From: Boothiomyces macroporosus
Lineage: Eukaryota > Chytridiomycota > Chytridiomycetes > Rhizophydiales > Terramycetaceae
DNA: 58,557 bases
NCBI GenBank assembly: GCA_027604185.1
Contig: JADGKB010000091.1
Coordinates: 1-58,557 of the forward strand
Direction: 5' to 3'
This document shows, in pieces, positions 23,169 to 34,300 of the stretch; position 1 is the stretch's first letter; every line of letters starts with the position of its first letter. Below the pieces are notes generated by a model. The model had not been told where the DNA came from, made no database searches, and saw only the letters and a program-made list of their open reading frames with translations. The position numbers and the translations under genes are program-made.

Positions 23169-23729
23169 ATGCAATCAAAAAGATTCTTTAGTTCAACATT
23201 GATAAATTTAAGGAGAAGAGACAACAAATTCTTGATTGAAAAACTATCCAAATTATCCCCTCAACAAGAAAAAAGAGATTTATTGTCTTTTCCGGAAATC
23301 AGTTCTCTGGATAACGGGTTAAATAGATATGAACAAGATTTCATTGAAACGTCGGATTTCTTTATTAATTTAATGAAAAAAATGAATTCATTCAAAGGTA
23401 TTAAAAGACCATATGAACCAATTGATGAACCAATCATTGTCCAATACAACAACAAATCCAATTTTGATTTTACAAAAAGAAACACACATTCAACTAGAGT
23501 TTACCTTGACTTGAAAAAAATCAAAAACAAAAAGAATTTAATTTTAATTGCCAATGATTATTATGATCCAGAAAACGATTGTTTGGTATTTGATGGAAAA
23601 GAAAAGCAAGTACTTTTGATCATTAAGGAATTGTTTAAATACCAGAATGAAGAGTTTAGTGAAAAGATTGATTTAACTAAAATGAAACAGAAAAAAGCAC
23701 TGGAATTTCCTAAAGAATGGAATCAATAA
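23169..23729 (+). CDS. Probable mitochondrial ribosomal small-subunit protein mS35 (Rsm24/MRPS35-like)
   Basis: 186 aa from the ATG at 23169. The N-terminus MQSKRFFSSTLINLRRR has the Arg/Ser/Phe composition of a mitochondrial targeting sequence. The C-terminal part resembles the MRP-S28/S35 domain: VYLDLKKIKNKKNLILIANDYYDPENDCLVFDGKE...IIKELFKYQNE parallels the 'L..ag.RY.p..D.l.i' and Gln-Asn...L stretch of that domain. The match is by eye and moderate, so the name is tentative; a mitochondrial matrix location is better supported than the exact subunit. The stop overlaps AATAAA (CAATAAAA). Intronless. Confidence 0.5.
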   Translation: MQSKRFFSSTLINLRRRDNKFLIEKLSKLSPQQEKRDLLSFPEISSLDNGLNRYEQDFIETSDFFINLMKKMNSFKGIKRPYEPIDEPIIVQYNNKSNFDFTKRNTHSTRVYLDLKKIKNKKNLILIANDYYDPENDCLVFDGKEKQVLLIIKELFKYQNEEFSEKIDLTKMKQKKALEFPKEWNQ

Positions 23730-24175
23730 AAATATTATTAACAAGCTTCTAGTTTAGATTCATTAAATATTGTCTGGTTTAGATTCATTAAATATTGTCT
23801 ACACGCATTCTACTTGCCATCCTTTAAATCACGTGACTGGTATAAAGGGAAGAAAAAATAAAAAAATTTCAAGAAATGCAATAGTAAAAGTAAAATCTCT
23901 TTTTTGTTTTTACAAGTGCATTCCAAACCACTTTTAAGTCAGGAGTACTATACTGTTATTTTATTCTGTTACAAAGGTGGAACAGCAAGAAATACTGGCC
24001 CTTAATACTTTGTTTTAAAGTATCGCTTGTATTTCATCGTTCATGAGAGTTGGAAAGTAATCCGCAAGGGGTTTTACTTGCTTTCCGTAGTTCTTGAACA
24101 AACATTTTTCTATTCTTATCTTTAATGAAATTGTAATTCAGAGTAAAGATTAAAATATGCTAGCAAACATTACAT
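23730..24175. other. Intergenic region between mS35-like gene and IFT20
   Basis: About 446 bases. It holds a 25-bp direct repeat at 23752-23801 and an E-box-like TCACGTGA at about 23827-23834. No gene recognised. Confidence 0.5.
23752..23801. repeat. 25-bp direct tandem duplication
   Basis: GTTTAGATTCATTAAATATTGTCT followed by one base, repeated twice head to tail just after the 3' end of the mS35-like gene. Confidence 0.8.
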
Positions 24176-24550
24176 TTATTTGGAGCCAAAGGAATCTATA
24201 AATAGCAATTGCTCTCTCTTGACTTTTTCCAATGATTCAGTGTAGGCAATCAACCTATCAAGTTCTGCTTGTCTCTGTCCAATATGAAACAATAACCTAT
24301 TCAACTTTACTTTTCGTTGCTCTTGCTGATTCTCAACTTTAATCCTCAAGCCAATAGTCAGCAACTTTTCCTTTTCCACTTGCTGAGATTTTTCGTTAAT
24401 CATATCCAAAAAGAAAGACACTATTGAAGAGAAATCATTGATTTTTGTAATGAAATCTTGGCATTGTTCTTTGAGTTTTTCACTTTCGTCGTAGCTTTGT
24501 GGTTCTAGGATTCTTATTTTTGAAAATTCATCAAATATTACCTTGTCCAT
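24176..24550 (-). CDS. IFT20: Intraflagellar transport protein IFT20
   Basis: 124-aa coiled-coil subunit of IFT complex B, which carries cargo from the Golgi to the cilium and along the axoneme. The N-terminus FDEFSKIRILEPQSYDESEKLKEQC matches the IFT20 signature (FDELNKLRVLDPE...LKEEC.DF in animals). It is followed by DFITKINDFSSIVSFFLDMI and a continuous heptad pattern to the end, with C-terminus QLLFIDSF like EFIDQF. Length (124 versus about 132) is normal. ATG at 24550, no intron. The stop overlaps AATAAA (AAATAAAT). It belongs functionally with the two dynein heavy chains of this window; dynein-2 is the retrograde IFT motor. Confidence 0.85.
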   Translation of the reverse strand: MDKVIFDEFSKIRILEPQSYDESEKLKEQCQDFITKINDFSSIVSFFLDMINEKSQQVEKEKLLTIGLRIKVENQQEQRKVKLNRLLFHIGQRQAELDRLIAYTESLEKVKREQLLFIDSFGSK

Positions 24551-24802
24551 CTGAACGCGAAACTTTTTTACGTGCTCAAGTTGTATACACTCTGGAGTTT
24601 ACAGTTTCGATTAGTCTGTTCCTTATAATATTACTAGTCCAAATCATATATGAATTGTCTATGCAATGCTTGAAAATATTCATTCCTGACAAACCATCTC
24701 CAATGATGCAATTGATGAATAGTTGCGAGCGCTGAAAGACTCTTTTTGTCCCCTTTGTAAACAAGCCATGATGCAAGTTTTACATGTGGGCTCAATATCA
24801 TG

Positions 24803-24810
24803 TATAAAAG
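24803..24810 (+). promoter_or_regulatory. TATA box of Ala/Gln-rich secreted protein
   Basis: TATAAAAG, about 30 bases before the ATG at 24840. Confidence 0.6.
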
Positions 24811-24839
24811 AAAAACAATAAACACACCTCAATCAAAAA

Positions 24840-25493
24840 ATGAAGTCTGTATTTGTATTTGCTCTTGCCCAACTCGCTCTCTCTGCTCCAATCCAGGACA
24901 AACGCGCGTTCAAGGAAATCTTGATGGCACACACGAACGCTGCCGAGTTTACCAAAGTGCATTCCGTTGCTGGCTTGAACGACCAGGCGCTGTTCAACTC
25001 TGCCCACACTCCAAATGCGCCGGCTGTTCCTGGGTCTGCTGCTGCCGGTAACGTGCAAAAAGGAGGCAACATTGCTGCAACCATCGGCCAGTTCCTGGGT
25101 AAAGTCGGGGGAGTGCAGGGTGTCCAGAGTGCTATCCAGCGAGGAGCGCAGGCTGCTGGCCCTGCAGGTTTGACTACTATCCAAGGAGTCCAGCAATCGC
25201 TCTTGGCTGGAGTTGCACAGGCAAACAACCAACAGGTGCCTGCAGTCTCAGCGCAGGGCACTCCAAACACACTTGCGTTGCAACTTGCGCAAGGCACTGC
25301 TCCCACTGCTGGTGGTGCTACTGCAGGACAGGCATCGCAAGCAATCGGAGGGCTGCTGGCAAAGCGGCAAGTGGAATTCTTTACTGCTGACGGATGTCTC
25401 ACTCCGGCAGGCCTTGTTGCAGCTCAAAAGGTAGTCGATATGGGCATGAACACGCCTTCTTTTGACCAAGAATTCACCGCGAGAGCTTGTTGA
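24840..25493 (+). CDS. Ala/Gln/Gly-rich secreted preproprotein with dibasic sites
   Basis: 217 aa, signal peptide MKSVFVFALAQLALSA, no intron. Two Lys-Arg sites are visible: QDKR at about residue 22 and LLAKR at about 176. Both are typical Kex2-type processing sites, so a mature 41-residue C-terminal peptide (QVEFFTADGC...EFTARAC) with only two cysteines, one of them the last residue, may be released. The middle is low-complexity Ala/Gln/Gly/Pro (NVQKGGNIAATIGQFLGK, GGATAGQASQAIGG). Base composition is clearly richer in G+C than the neighbours, and for that reason long antisense frames appear over it. No family recognised. Processing is inferred, not shown. Confidence 0.8.
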   Translation: MKSVFVFALAQLALSAPIQDKRAFKEILMAHTNAAEFTKVHSVAGLNDQALFNSAHTPNAPAVPGSAAAGNVQKGGNIAATIGQFLGKVGGVQGVQSAIQRGAQAAGPAGLTTIQGVQQSLLAGVAQANNQQVPAVSAQGTPNTLALQLAQGTAPTAGGATAGQASQAIGGLLAKRQVEFFTADGCLTPAGLVAAQKVVDMGMNTPSFDQEFTARAC

Positions 25494-25709
25494 ATTGTAA
25501 TATAATTTCCGTTTTGTATTTTTGAAATATGTGTTCTCAACAATTCATGCACTGAAACATTTAAGCATTAAGCATCGTATTGATTCTAATACGCGTACAG
25601 CAAGAAAATTCATTTTATCCACTCGAGAAATTTAGGCAGCTTGTGAAACATGAAAAAACGGCTGGTGAAAAAAAAGAAAAAAAGAAAAAAAACTTCCCCT
25701 AATACGGAC

Positions 25710-27506
<1,797 letters not shown>

Positions 27507-27898
27507 TTGTCTCGTTTTATTTCAACAGCAAATATATTATTATAACAGTTTAATTCTTTTGCTCACTTCTTGCTTGAAATCATTTCTATCTGTGAAAGAA
27601 CACGTTATGAAATTACACGACTTTATTAATTGAATGAATTTATTATTGAGCCTCCTTGCTAGAGTAGAATTTGCTAGTCCAGTTGCTCCCACCATCTGTG
27701 AAAAGACAGAATCTCTGTTCTTTAACAGCAAAGTTGGAGTGTCGACTGATGTATACTCTAGTCAGTTATAGAGTACACCAATCTATATCTGACTGGTATA
27801 TTCTATAACTGAGAATATACACCAACCTAGCAGTCTAATAATACTCTAAAGAAAATAAATAATAAGGGCATTTATTAATTCACTAGAAAAACATAGAG
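27507..27898. other. Intergenic region between CTP synthase and RPC34
   Basis: About 390 bases between convergent genes. It contains the paired hairpins at 27751-27822. A 63-codon minus-strand ORF at 27540-27731 is not supported by any feature. Confidence 0.5.
27751..27822. repeat. Two neighbouring hairpins with complementary loops
   Basis: Hairpin 1: TACTCTA (27754-27760) pairs with TAGAGTA (27769-27775). Hairpin 2: TATATTCT (27797-27804) pairs with AGAATATA (27812-27819). The loops GTCAGTTA and ATAACTG are complementary, and the two units are inverted, diverged copies of one sequence. They sit between two convergent genes. Confidence 0.6.
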
Positions 27899-28843
27899 TT
27901 AAAATTCCAACCACTGTGCTAGGTATTCGCAAGAAGAAGGCTGAACTGGCCCACCTTCTTTACAAAACGAAAACACTGGACATTTACCACACGGAGATTC
28001 AATGTAGCCATTAAATCTATGTTAGTATAGCTTACCCATTATAATTGCGCTTTGCTTGATATATTTGATCCTCCTCTAAATCTAATCTCTTTACTTGTCC
28101 ATCATACACCAATCTCTCTACCAGACTTTTTACATCTTCCATTGAAAGTGGCTGAGTAGTTATCCCACTCTTGGTAATAAATGAATGGATCTGAGATAGA
28201 GATGGAAAGTGTGCATATCTAGTAGAATATATCTTTTGTTCGTTAGTTGGTAATGATTTAGATTGTATGAATTTGAGGATATGATTGGATAGCTGGTTAA
28301 TAAATTCGATATCCATTTTTTCATCGTCGTACCAACTACCGCCAGTCAGCTCTTCGTTTGGTTCCAGATCATACAGCATATACACTTTTTTAGTAGGGTT
28401 CTATGTTAACCTGTCTATTACTTTGACCGACTTGATTAGCTTGATATGCTTGTGTTTCTCTAATGATTTGATTGCATCATTCACAATCTTTGTATGCAGT
28501 CCAGACTTTTCCTTGATATGCTTGACCCAAGTCCCTTTATTCCCAGCATCTTTGATAAACTGATAGACAATAATTTCATTCTGATTCATTGTTTGGTATC
28601 TATAATTAATCCGCTCTTTCCGGAATATTTCGTTTCTTACCTTTGCACTTCGTCATCGTTCCTGGCTTTCAAAATCATCTTTCCTTGTAGTGTAAGCACT
28701 TCTATTCGCTTTTCCGACACCAGGATATTCAACGTTTCTTGGAATTCTTCTTGTGTGAGTTCATTTGCTTCTTGCTGTAATCCCTCAATAGTAATGGAAT
28801 TGGTTTTATTCAAGATGGAGAGGATCAGCTCTTGTTTTGTCAT
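27899..28843 (-). CDS. RNA polymerase III subunit RPC34/RPC6 (4 exons)
   Basis: Winged-helix subunit of the Pol III C82/C34/C31 subcomplex, which contacts TFIIIB at initiation. Introns 28600-28640 (41 nt), 28401-28421 (21) and 28017-28035 (19) are removed to give 287 aa (yeast and human about 316). Signatures: NEIIVYQFIKDAGNKGTWVKHIKEKSGLH, the block IKSVKNPTKKVYMLYDLEP spanning intron 2, ELTGGSWYDDEKMDIEF, QPLSMEDVKSLVERLVYDG, and the C-terminal Cys cluster FNGYIESPCGKCPVF...C, which binds an iron-sulfur cluster in the human protein. The first exon (MTKQELILSILNK) forms the first winged helix. Intron 1 is the only one in the window outside 19-22 nt. Confidence 0.92.
28600..28640 (-). other. 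41-nt intron of the RPC34 gene (size outlier)
   Basis: GTAAGA...TTAATTATAG; the flanking exons join as VQ-R-YQTMNQNE in frame. No internal AG|GT would split it into two of the usual introns. Confidence 0.75.
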
Positions 28844-28968
28844 TAGAGATCTTTGAAAAAACTTTCTCTTTTTTTAAAAAGTCATGTGACTCGAATGAAC
28901 ACTAACTGTCAACTTTGATGGTAGCCCTAGCCCTTCACCAATTACTAATTTCAAATACTTGGTTCATT

Positions 28969-29061
28969 ACCAGTACTTGCATTGTAATTATATTGACATA
29001 CCAGTACTTGCATTGTAATTATATTGACATGCCAGTACTTGCAATGTAATTATATTGACAT
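28969..29061. repeat. 31-bp tandem repeat, 3 copies
   Basis: Unit (A/G)CCAGTACTTGCATTGTAAT followed by TATATTGACAT, at 28969, 29000 and 29031. The copies differ by one or two bases. It lies between the RPC34 start and the 3' end of the first HMG gene. Confidence 0.9.
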
Positions 29062-29100
29062 TTAGAGAATAACGAAATTCAGTATATTAATTGAAAAAGA

Positions 29101-29400
29101 TTAATGGCATTGAGACATGTACCGCAAGATAGGTTCACATTGTTCTATAGTAGGAGTAAATCCAGTACAAAACTCCATATCAACGTCAAGTAACTCTAAT
29201 CGCCTATACTCCTTGAACTCTTGCTCAGTCTCTTTAGCATAAAACAATTTAATATCCGGTGACTCTTGTTCCCACATGGAAGCACAGATAGCTGCTATTT
29301 CACTATTCTTTTGCGTGTTGTATTTTCTAGCGATTACATCTTTGATTGCGCGCTTGTATCGAAAGAATGCATTGAGTGGTCGTTTGATAGTCTTTTTCAT
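29101..29400 (-). CDS. Small HMG-box protein, MATA-HMG-like, copy 1
   Basis: 99-aa protein that is almost only one sequence-specific HMG box: KRPLNAFFRYKRAIKDVIARKY, IAAICASMWEQESPDIKLFYAKETEQEFKEYRR read in pieces. The start KRP.NAF.RY is typical of MATA-HMG proteins that determine mating type in fungi (MAT1-2, sexM/sexP). After the box a short tail CTGFTPTIEQCEPILRYMS is shared almost word for word with the second HMG gene 800 bp away. ATG at 29400, intronless. DNA binding is confident. A mating-type role is inference from family resemblance and small size; no flanking genes typical of known MAT loci are present. Confidence 0.8.
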   Translation of the reverse strand: MKKTIKRPLNAFFRYKRAIKDVIARKYNTQKNSEIAAICASMWEQESPDIKLFYAKETEQEFKEYRRLELLDVDMEFCTGFTPTIEQCEPILRYMSQCH

Positions 29401-30203
29401 TATTTAGCTTGTTACTGTGTAGATTTAAATAACAGGGAATTGGGCTCTTGGCATTTCAAGTTGCCACAAAGAACGTGCTTTTTAGAAGAGCCATTAGATG
29501 ACGTGCAACACTAAATTGTATCTCTTTTAATATTAGTATTATTTGCTTGTATTTCGTTATTACTATCCCAACCATTGATAATTCTCAAGTAGAAATTTCA
29601 TTTTCATCTGCAGACATGAAAGGTGACATGCAATATGAGCCTTACTTGAGCAAAGTGTCGCAAGTAAATTAGGATAAAATACATCATGTCGACATTTTAA
29701 ATTAGGATAAAATACATCTTGGCAATTTGCAATCCTAGTTACCAACTTTACTCTGGTAATTCAATAGTGCTTGTAAATTTCTTTGGATAAACTAACCTAC
29801 TGCAAATAAAACCAATTCTATTCCATGACATGGGGTTGATATTGCTTTTAGTTGGGTTTAATGGGCTTTGCCAATACTGTTATCGCCCCTTTGAAACTAT
29901 AGTGCACATTGATCGCAGCAAGTAAAGAAACCCCTTTTTAACATCCTCTTTGATGAACTTTCAAGTTTTAGGTGTCCTGTTATGGAATGGGAAATGAACA
30001 GTGGTCGTGGGACTCTTTCATAGGACCCCATTGACTAAAATCCCGCTGGTTAAAATGCAATATATCATACTGAACATTCTGCCATACAAATAGAAATAAA
30101 AGACTATTTAGAGTAGATTGGAATAAGGATCTTACTGGAGAAAGACTCCAATTTAAAAGGACTCAGAAAAAAGATCAGATTAAAGTCTTTTATTGATAAT
30201 TAA
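29401..30203. other. Spacer between the two HMG-box genes
   Basis: About 800 bases without a supported gene. A 20-bp direct repeat AAATTAGGATAAAATACATC occurs at about 29668 and 29699. Confidence 0.5.
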
Positions 30204-30524
30204 CTAGTAGTGAGATAAATAATTTAAGATTGGTTCACATTTATCAACCGTTGGAGTGAACCCAGTTCGAAACTCTGTATTCTGCTTCAACGCAACATCA
30301 ATATCCAATCGTGGCACTTCAATGTACATTTCTCTATAAAGCTTATACTCCCGTTCAGTTTCTCGAGCATAGTAATTCTTGATTTCCTGACATTCATTGT
30401 CCCACAGTTCAGCACAAATCGAAGCAATTTGGCTATGCTTTTGGACTTTGTACTTTTTAATGATATACTCTTTCATTGCTTTTCTGTAACGAAAGAAGGC
30501 ATTCATTGGTCGCTTGGGTTTCAT
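30204..30524 (-). CDS. Small HMG-box protein, MATA-HMG-like, copy 2
   Basis: 106-aa paralogue of the HMG protein at 29101-29400 on the same strand. The box reads KPKRPMNAFFRYRKAMKEYI, then QIASICAELWDNECQEIKNYYARETEREYKLYRE in pieces. The tail is RTGFTPTVDKCEPILNYLS, almost the same as copy 1, preceded by an extra stretch EVPRLDIDVALKQNTEF. ATG at 30524, intronless. The conserved tail outside the box argues for a recent enough duplication and for a shared function, perhaps a protein contact. Confidence 0.8.
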   Translation of the reverse strand: MKPKRPMNAFFRYRKAMKEYIIKKYKVQKHSQIASICAELWDNECQEIKNYYARETEREYKLYREMYIEVPRLDIDVALKQNTEFRTGFTPTVDKCEPILNYLSHY

Positions 30525-31326
30525 TAAGATTGATGCGTTATCTTGATTTATATACGCATTTGGATGTGGCGAATTTGACGCCTCATTGTCGTTGTTTGCT
30601 ATTTATATCTATTGAAAGGGATCAGTACGAAAAAGGGTAATCATTAATTGATCTGATTACAAATCGCTTTTTCAATGTTTCATGTTTGATTATCTATTGG
30701 GGACGGTTCTTCTTTGGTTGTCGGTTTGTTTGGCACATGGTAAGGGTAAAGCCTATGTTCTTGGTTCAGTTTCGAAACACACATCTAATTTTGGTAGCCC
30801 ATCTTATCAATTTGATGCTTCATATTACACATGAATTCTTTTTGGAGTGTGTATTAAATGTCGGCAATTTCTTGACCAGTTATTGCACAATCAACTGGTC
30901 AGCTATACAAACAACAGAGCCAATCCATTTTATCCGCATTATTAGAAAGCCGGCTTTTAGGAATCAAATAGATATTGATAAGCTGATATTCGAAGAGTAT
31001 GTAGGTTTCTTGGTGGTTTTGAGTATGCAACATTAACTGCTTAGTTTTGCCTTCAAGTAGAACCACAAAAATACGGCCCTTCAAATAAATCTCTCTAATG
31101 ATTCACTGCAGGTTTCCAAGGTACAATTTGAAGCTAATAATTGGATTGCACCTTTTGGAAATGAAATTTCATAATTCAAATGATCTCAACAGATTGGAAA
31201 TTAATAGAGAAAAACACCCTTGATTCAAATTTGCAAATAGAAACGCAATCGGTTAAGTGGCTCTATAAAATTACTGCGTGGAAAAAGCGCGACAAGAATG
31301 TTGTTGACGCGCTTTAATTTTGCAAA
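30525..31326. other. Intergenic region between HMG copy 2 and dynein-2 heavy chain
   Basis: About 800 bases, divergent promoters expected at both ends. A 116-codon plus-strand frame (30686-31036) is Phe/His-rich without family resemblance and has no splice partners; I do not call it. Confidence 0.5.
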
Positions 31327-34300
31327 ATGGAAGCAAAACCATTAATAAAAAAGCTGGTTCAAGTCCAGTTATCACAGTATAATGCAGACTTGGAAGTACT
31401 AGATTCATTACCCATGCTGGAAAAGTTTCTATTGGATCCAAATCTAACAACCATTTATATTAATTTCAACAAACAAGTAGATTACACTAACGTAGAACAA
31501 TGCACTCAAAATAGAAAATACATTTCATCAAGATCTTGTCTGTATGATGTTGACAAAACTAAAACCAGTGTCAATCAACAGAGACAACTTTGATCTCCTT
31601 CGGTTTGTTCCCATTTCTTCAAATCCAATCAATGAACTATACCAATCGATTCATTCAATTTTCACTCCAATGCTGCAGAAAGGCAAAATCAATACAAAAA
31701 TTCAGGGCATCTTGTCTGATTTGGAAGCCAATCTCAAACAGACCTTAAAGCAAGACTTGATTAAAATTGATACTATTAACGACGAATATTTGTACTGGGA
31801 ATCAGAATATCTCTCAAACTCTGGAGAAGCAAAAATCAGAGCAGAGTTTTTCAAAGATTTAGTGAGCAAACTCCAATTCTATGATCGGATATCGTAACTA
31901 GTTATTGACGTAGAACAATGAACGATTTGACAGATGCAGTTGATGAGCTTTACGAAATCATGGATGAAATATGGAGACAGCACGAGCACTCTCCTTTTCC
32001 CCAACAAAGACTCGGTAATTTGTTTGAGATTATAAGTAACCAGATTCATTCTTTCATTTTGAATCATCCTATTCACGAATTGCAAGATTATGTTCTGGCA
32101 AAGCAACTCATTGAAAGTCTCTTTGGCATCTTTGACACACTTACCAGTAAAATCTGGCCAAATACACTCGCAAACCGCTGGGAAGGTGAACCTTTTACTA
32201 GTGTTCATCTGTCAATGTTGCTGACTCGAATCAACCAAGTAACTGTAAACTAACCAGATTATTGACCTGATTTCAACAAACGAGTTGTTGATGCAACTCA
32301 ATCTTGACTACAAGAACACTTTTGACAAGAATGAAAACTTGTTGATCTTGAGCAATCAGAAATTCAACGAGATTATTCACTTGTATGACACAACTACCTT
32401 GCAAGTAAAGGAAAAGGCAATTTCAAATCTGCAAAAGATACTCTCCAACTTGCAAAATCAACCGAATCAACTAAAGAAAGAGTTTCAAAAATACAAGGCC
32501 TTGATTGAAAAGCCCTCAGTATCCGTCCGACTGGAATCTGAAATGCAAAACTTTTTGGCTCATTCGATTAATTGGTTAAAAAAGATTTCGCAGAGCTTTG
32601 CAGATAAAAAGACAGAGTACAACTTGACTCCAGTTATTGGCAACATTATTTGGGCGAGGCAGACGATAAATAGGATCAACGAAACGGAATCTATTCTATC
32701 TTTTATGGAAAATAATCAATTCACTACTCTTTCAAACTCACTTTTGAATGAATTGAAACATTATGAACAGGAGCAGTTTGATAGCTGGAAAGCTAACCTT
32801 GGTGGGAACCACTCATTTGGACAACTAATGGAATTAGATTTGCAAAGTGGAAAGCTCGTTGTCAACTATAAAGATTACCTGGTGTCTCTAGTCAGAGAAA
32901 CTAGACAACTGCAAGCTATGGGATTCAAGATTCCGACAGAAATTCTAAAGCTTAATGAAAACGCGAAGCGGTTTTACAGATACAGTTTGATTTTGAAACA
33001 AATCAGTAATTTCTACAACACGATTGATCAGCAAATGCTTCCGTCTCAGCAATCCATGTTGCTATTACACGCTCTTGAATTTGAAAAGATTGTAAAGAAA
33101 TCAATCGACTGGACCAACATTCAAGAAATTGATAACTTTGTTTCAAAGATTCAACAGCAATCCAATTTGCTGACTACTGAAAACACAAAGCTGAAAAAGT
33201 TTCATTCGATTATTATGGACCATATCAAAACACTGTTGGGAACAGATTTGGTAAAGAACCAACATGTGTGGAAAGAAATACTAAATTCAATAAGACAGAT
33301 TCTAAATACTGTCCAAGAAAAAACCAAGCCAGAGCTGACTCTATCCTGGAGAAATCATATTGATTACCAACTATATAAAGCACTAGAAGCCCAATACCAA
33401 ATTGGCTTAGAAACCTTGCATGAGCGATTACCTGAAATCAAAGTAGATTTGATTTACAAGTCTCAAAAATTGCAATTTAGACCTTCATTTGAAGAAATCA
33501 AGGCAAAGTATTATAGAGAAATGAAGAAATTTATCAATCTACCCACTAGTTTCAAACCACTTGGCGAATCAAAGATTTTCAAATTCATGGTACAAAGAAA
33601 CTCTGGGTGCTTGATTTCAGTCTATAAAAAAGCAGATGCTTTGTTCAACAACTTGATTAAAGTGATTGATGTCTTCAAGGACTGGGTTATTCTGGGATCC
33701 ATTGATCTGGATGAATTTTTAAAGGAAAATATCACGGAAATCAGCGAGTATGAAACAAACTTTAGATTACTGAAACAAAAAGGAAAAGATTCCGAGCTAT
33801 TGCCTGCCAATATCCAAGTAGATTGCATTTCCATTTCCACTGTTCCTGTAAAATCAACTATTGATGATCATCTGCAAAAACTGTTTGATGGGCTTTTGAA
33901 CACCCTCAAATCATCCATTATGGAGCACTTGAAAATCGTAGAACAATTTTCTACCATGGCAATGGATATTTTGCTTCAAAGACCACAAACTATGCAGGAA
34001 ATCGGTACTGCTAATCAAGTACATCAAGAATTGTCAAAAAACAAGTTGGCTATCCAAACTCATTTTGAGCAGATAGAAGCAAAAAACAAGGTCTTGAAGA
34101 CTGTTGCTGGTACTGGTGTTGATTATTCTATTCAGAAAACAAAGTGGAGCAAGTTGGAGTTAATGTTGGAAAGCCACGAGTTGATGATAAAAGAGCAAGT
34201 AGATTTACTCCGTGGAAGAATCGACTCTAGAATTGCCTCATATCTCTCAGATTTGGAAAAATTTTCAGCGAGATGGAATCAGCTCAAACCAAAAGCTGAA

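Noticed and set aside
24576..24825. Minus-strand ORFs upstream of IFT20
   Set aside because: Short, overlap each other in two frames and show no family features.
24833..25402. Long antisense ORF over the Ala-rich secreted gene
   Set aside because: It is an artefact of GC-rich, low-complexity codons. The plus strand has the signal peptide and TATA box.
25650..25709. Upstream ATG of CTP synthase with Lys-rich extension
   Set aside because: The family starts at MKY(I/V)(I/L)V. The extension lies in an A-rich leader and is probably untranslated.
27751..27822. tRNA or small structured RNA gene
   Set aside because: Hairpins are present but there are no A/B boxes and no acceptor stem; described as a repeat only.
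30686..31036. 116-codon plus-strand ORF between HMG copy 2 and dynein-2
   Set aside because: Biased Phe/His/Ile composition, no motif and no splice partners; probably chance.
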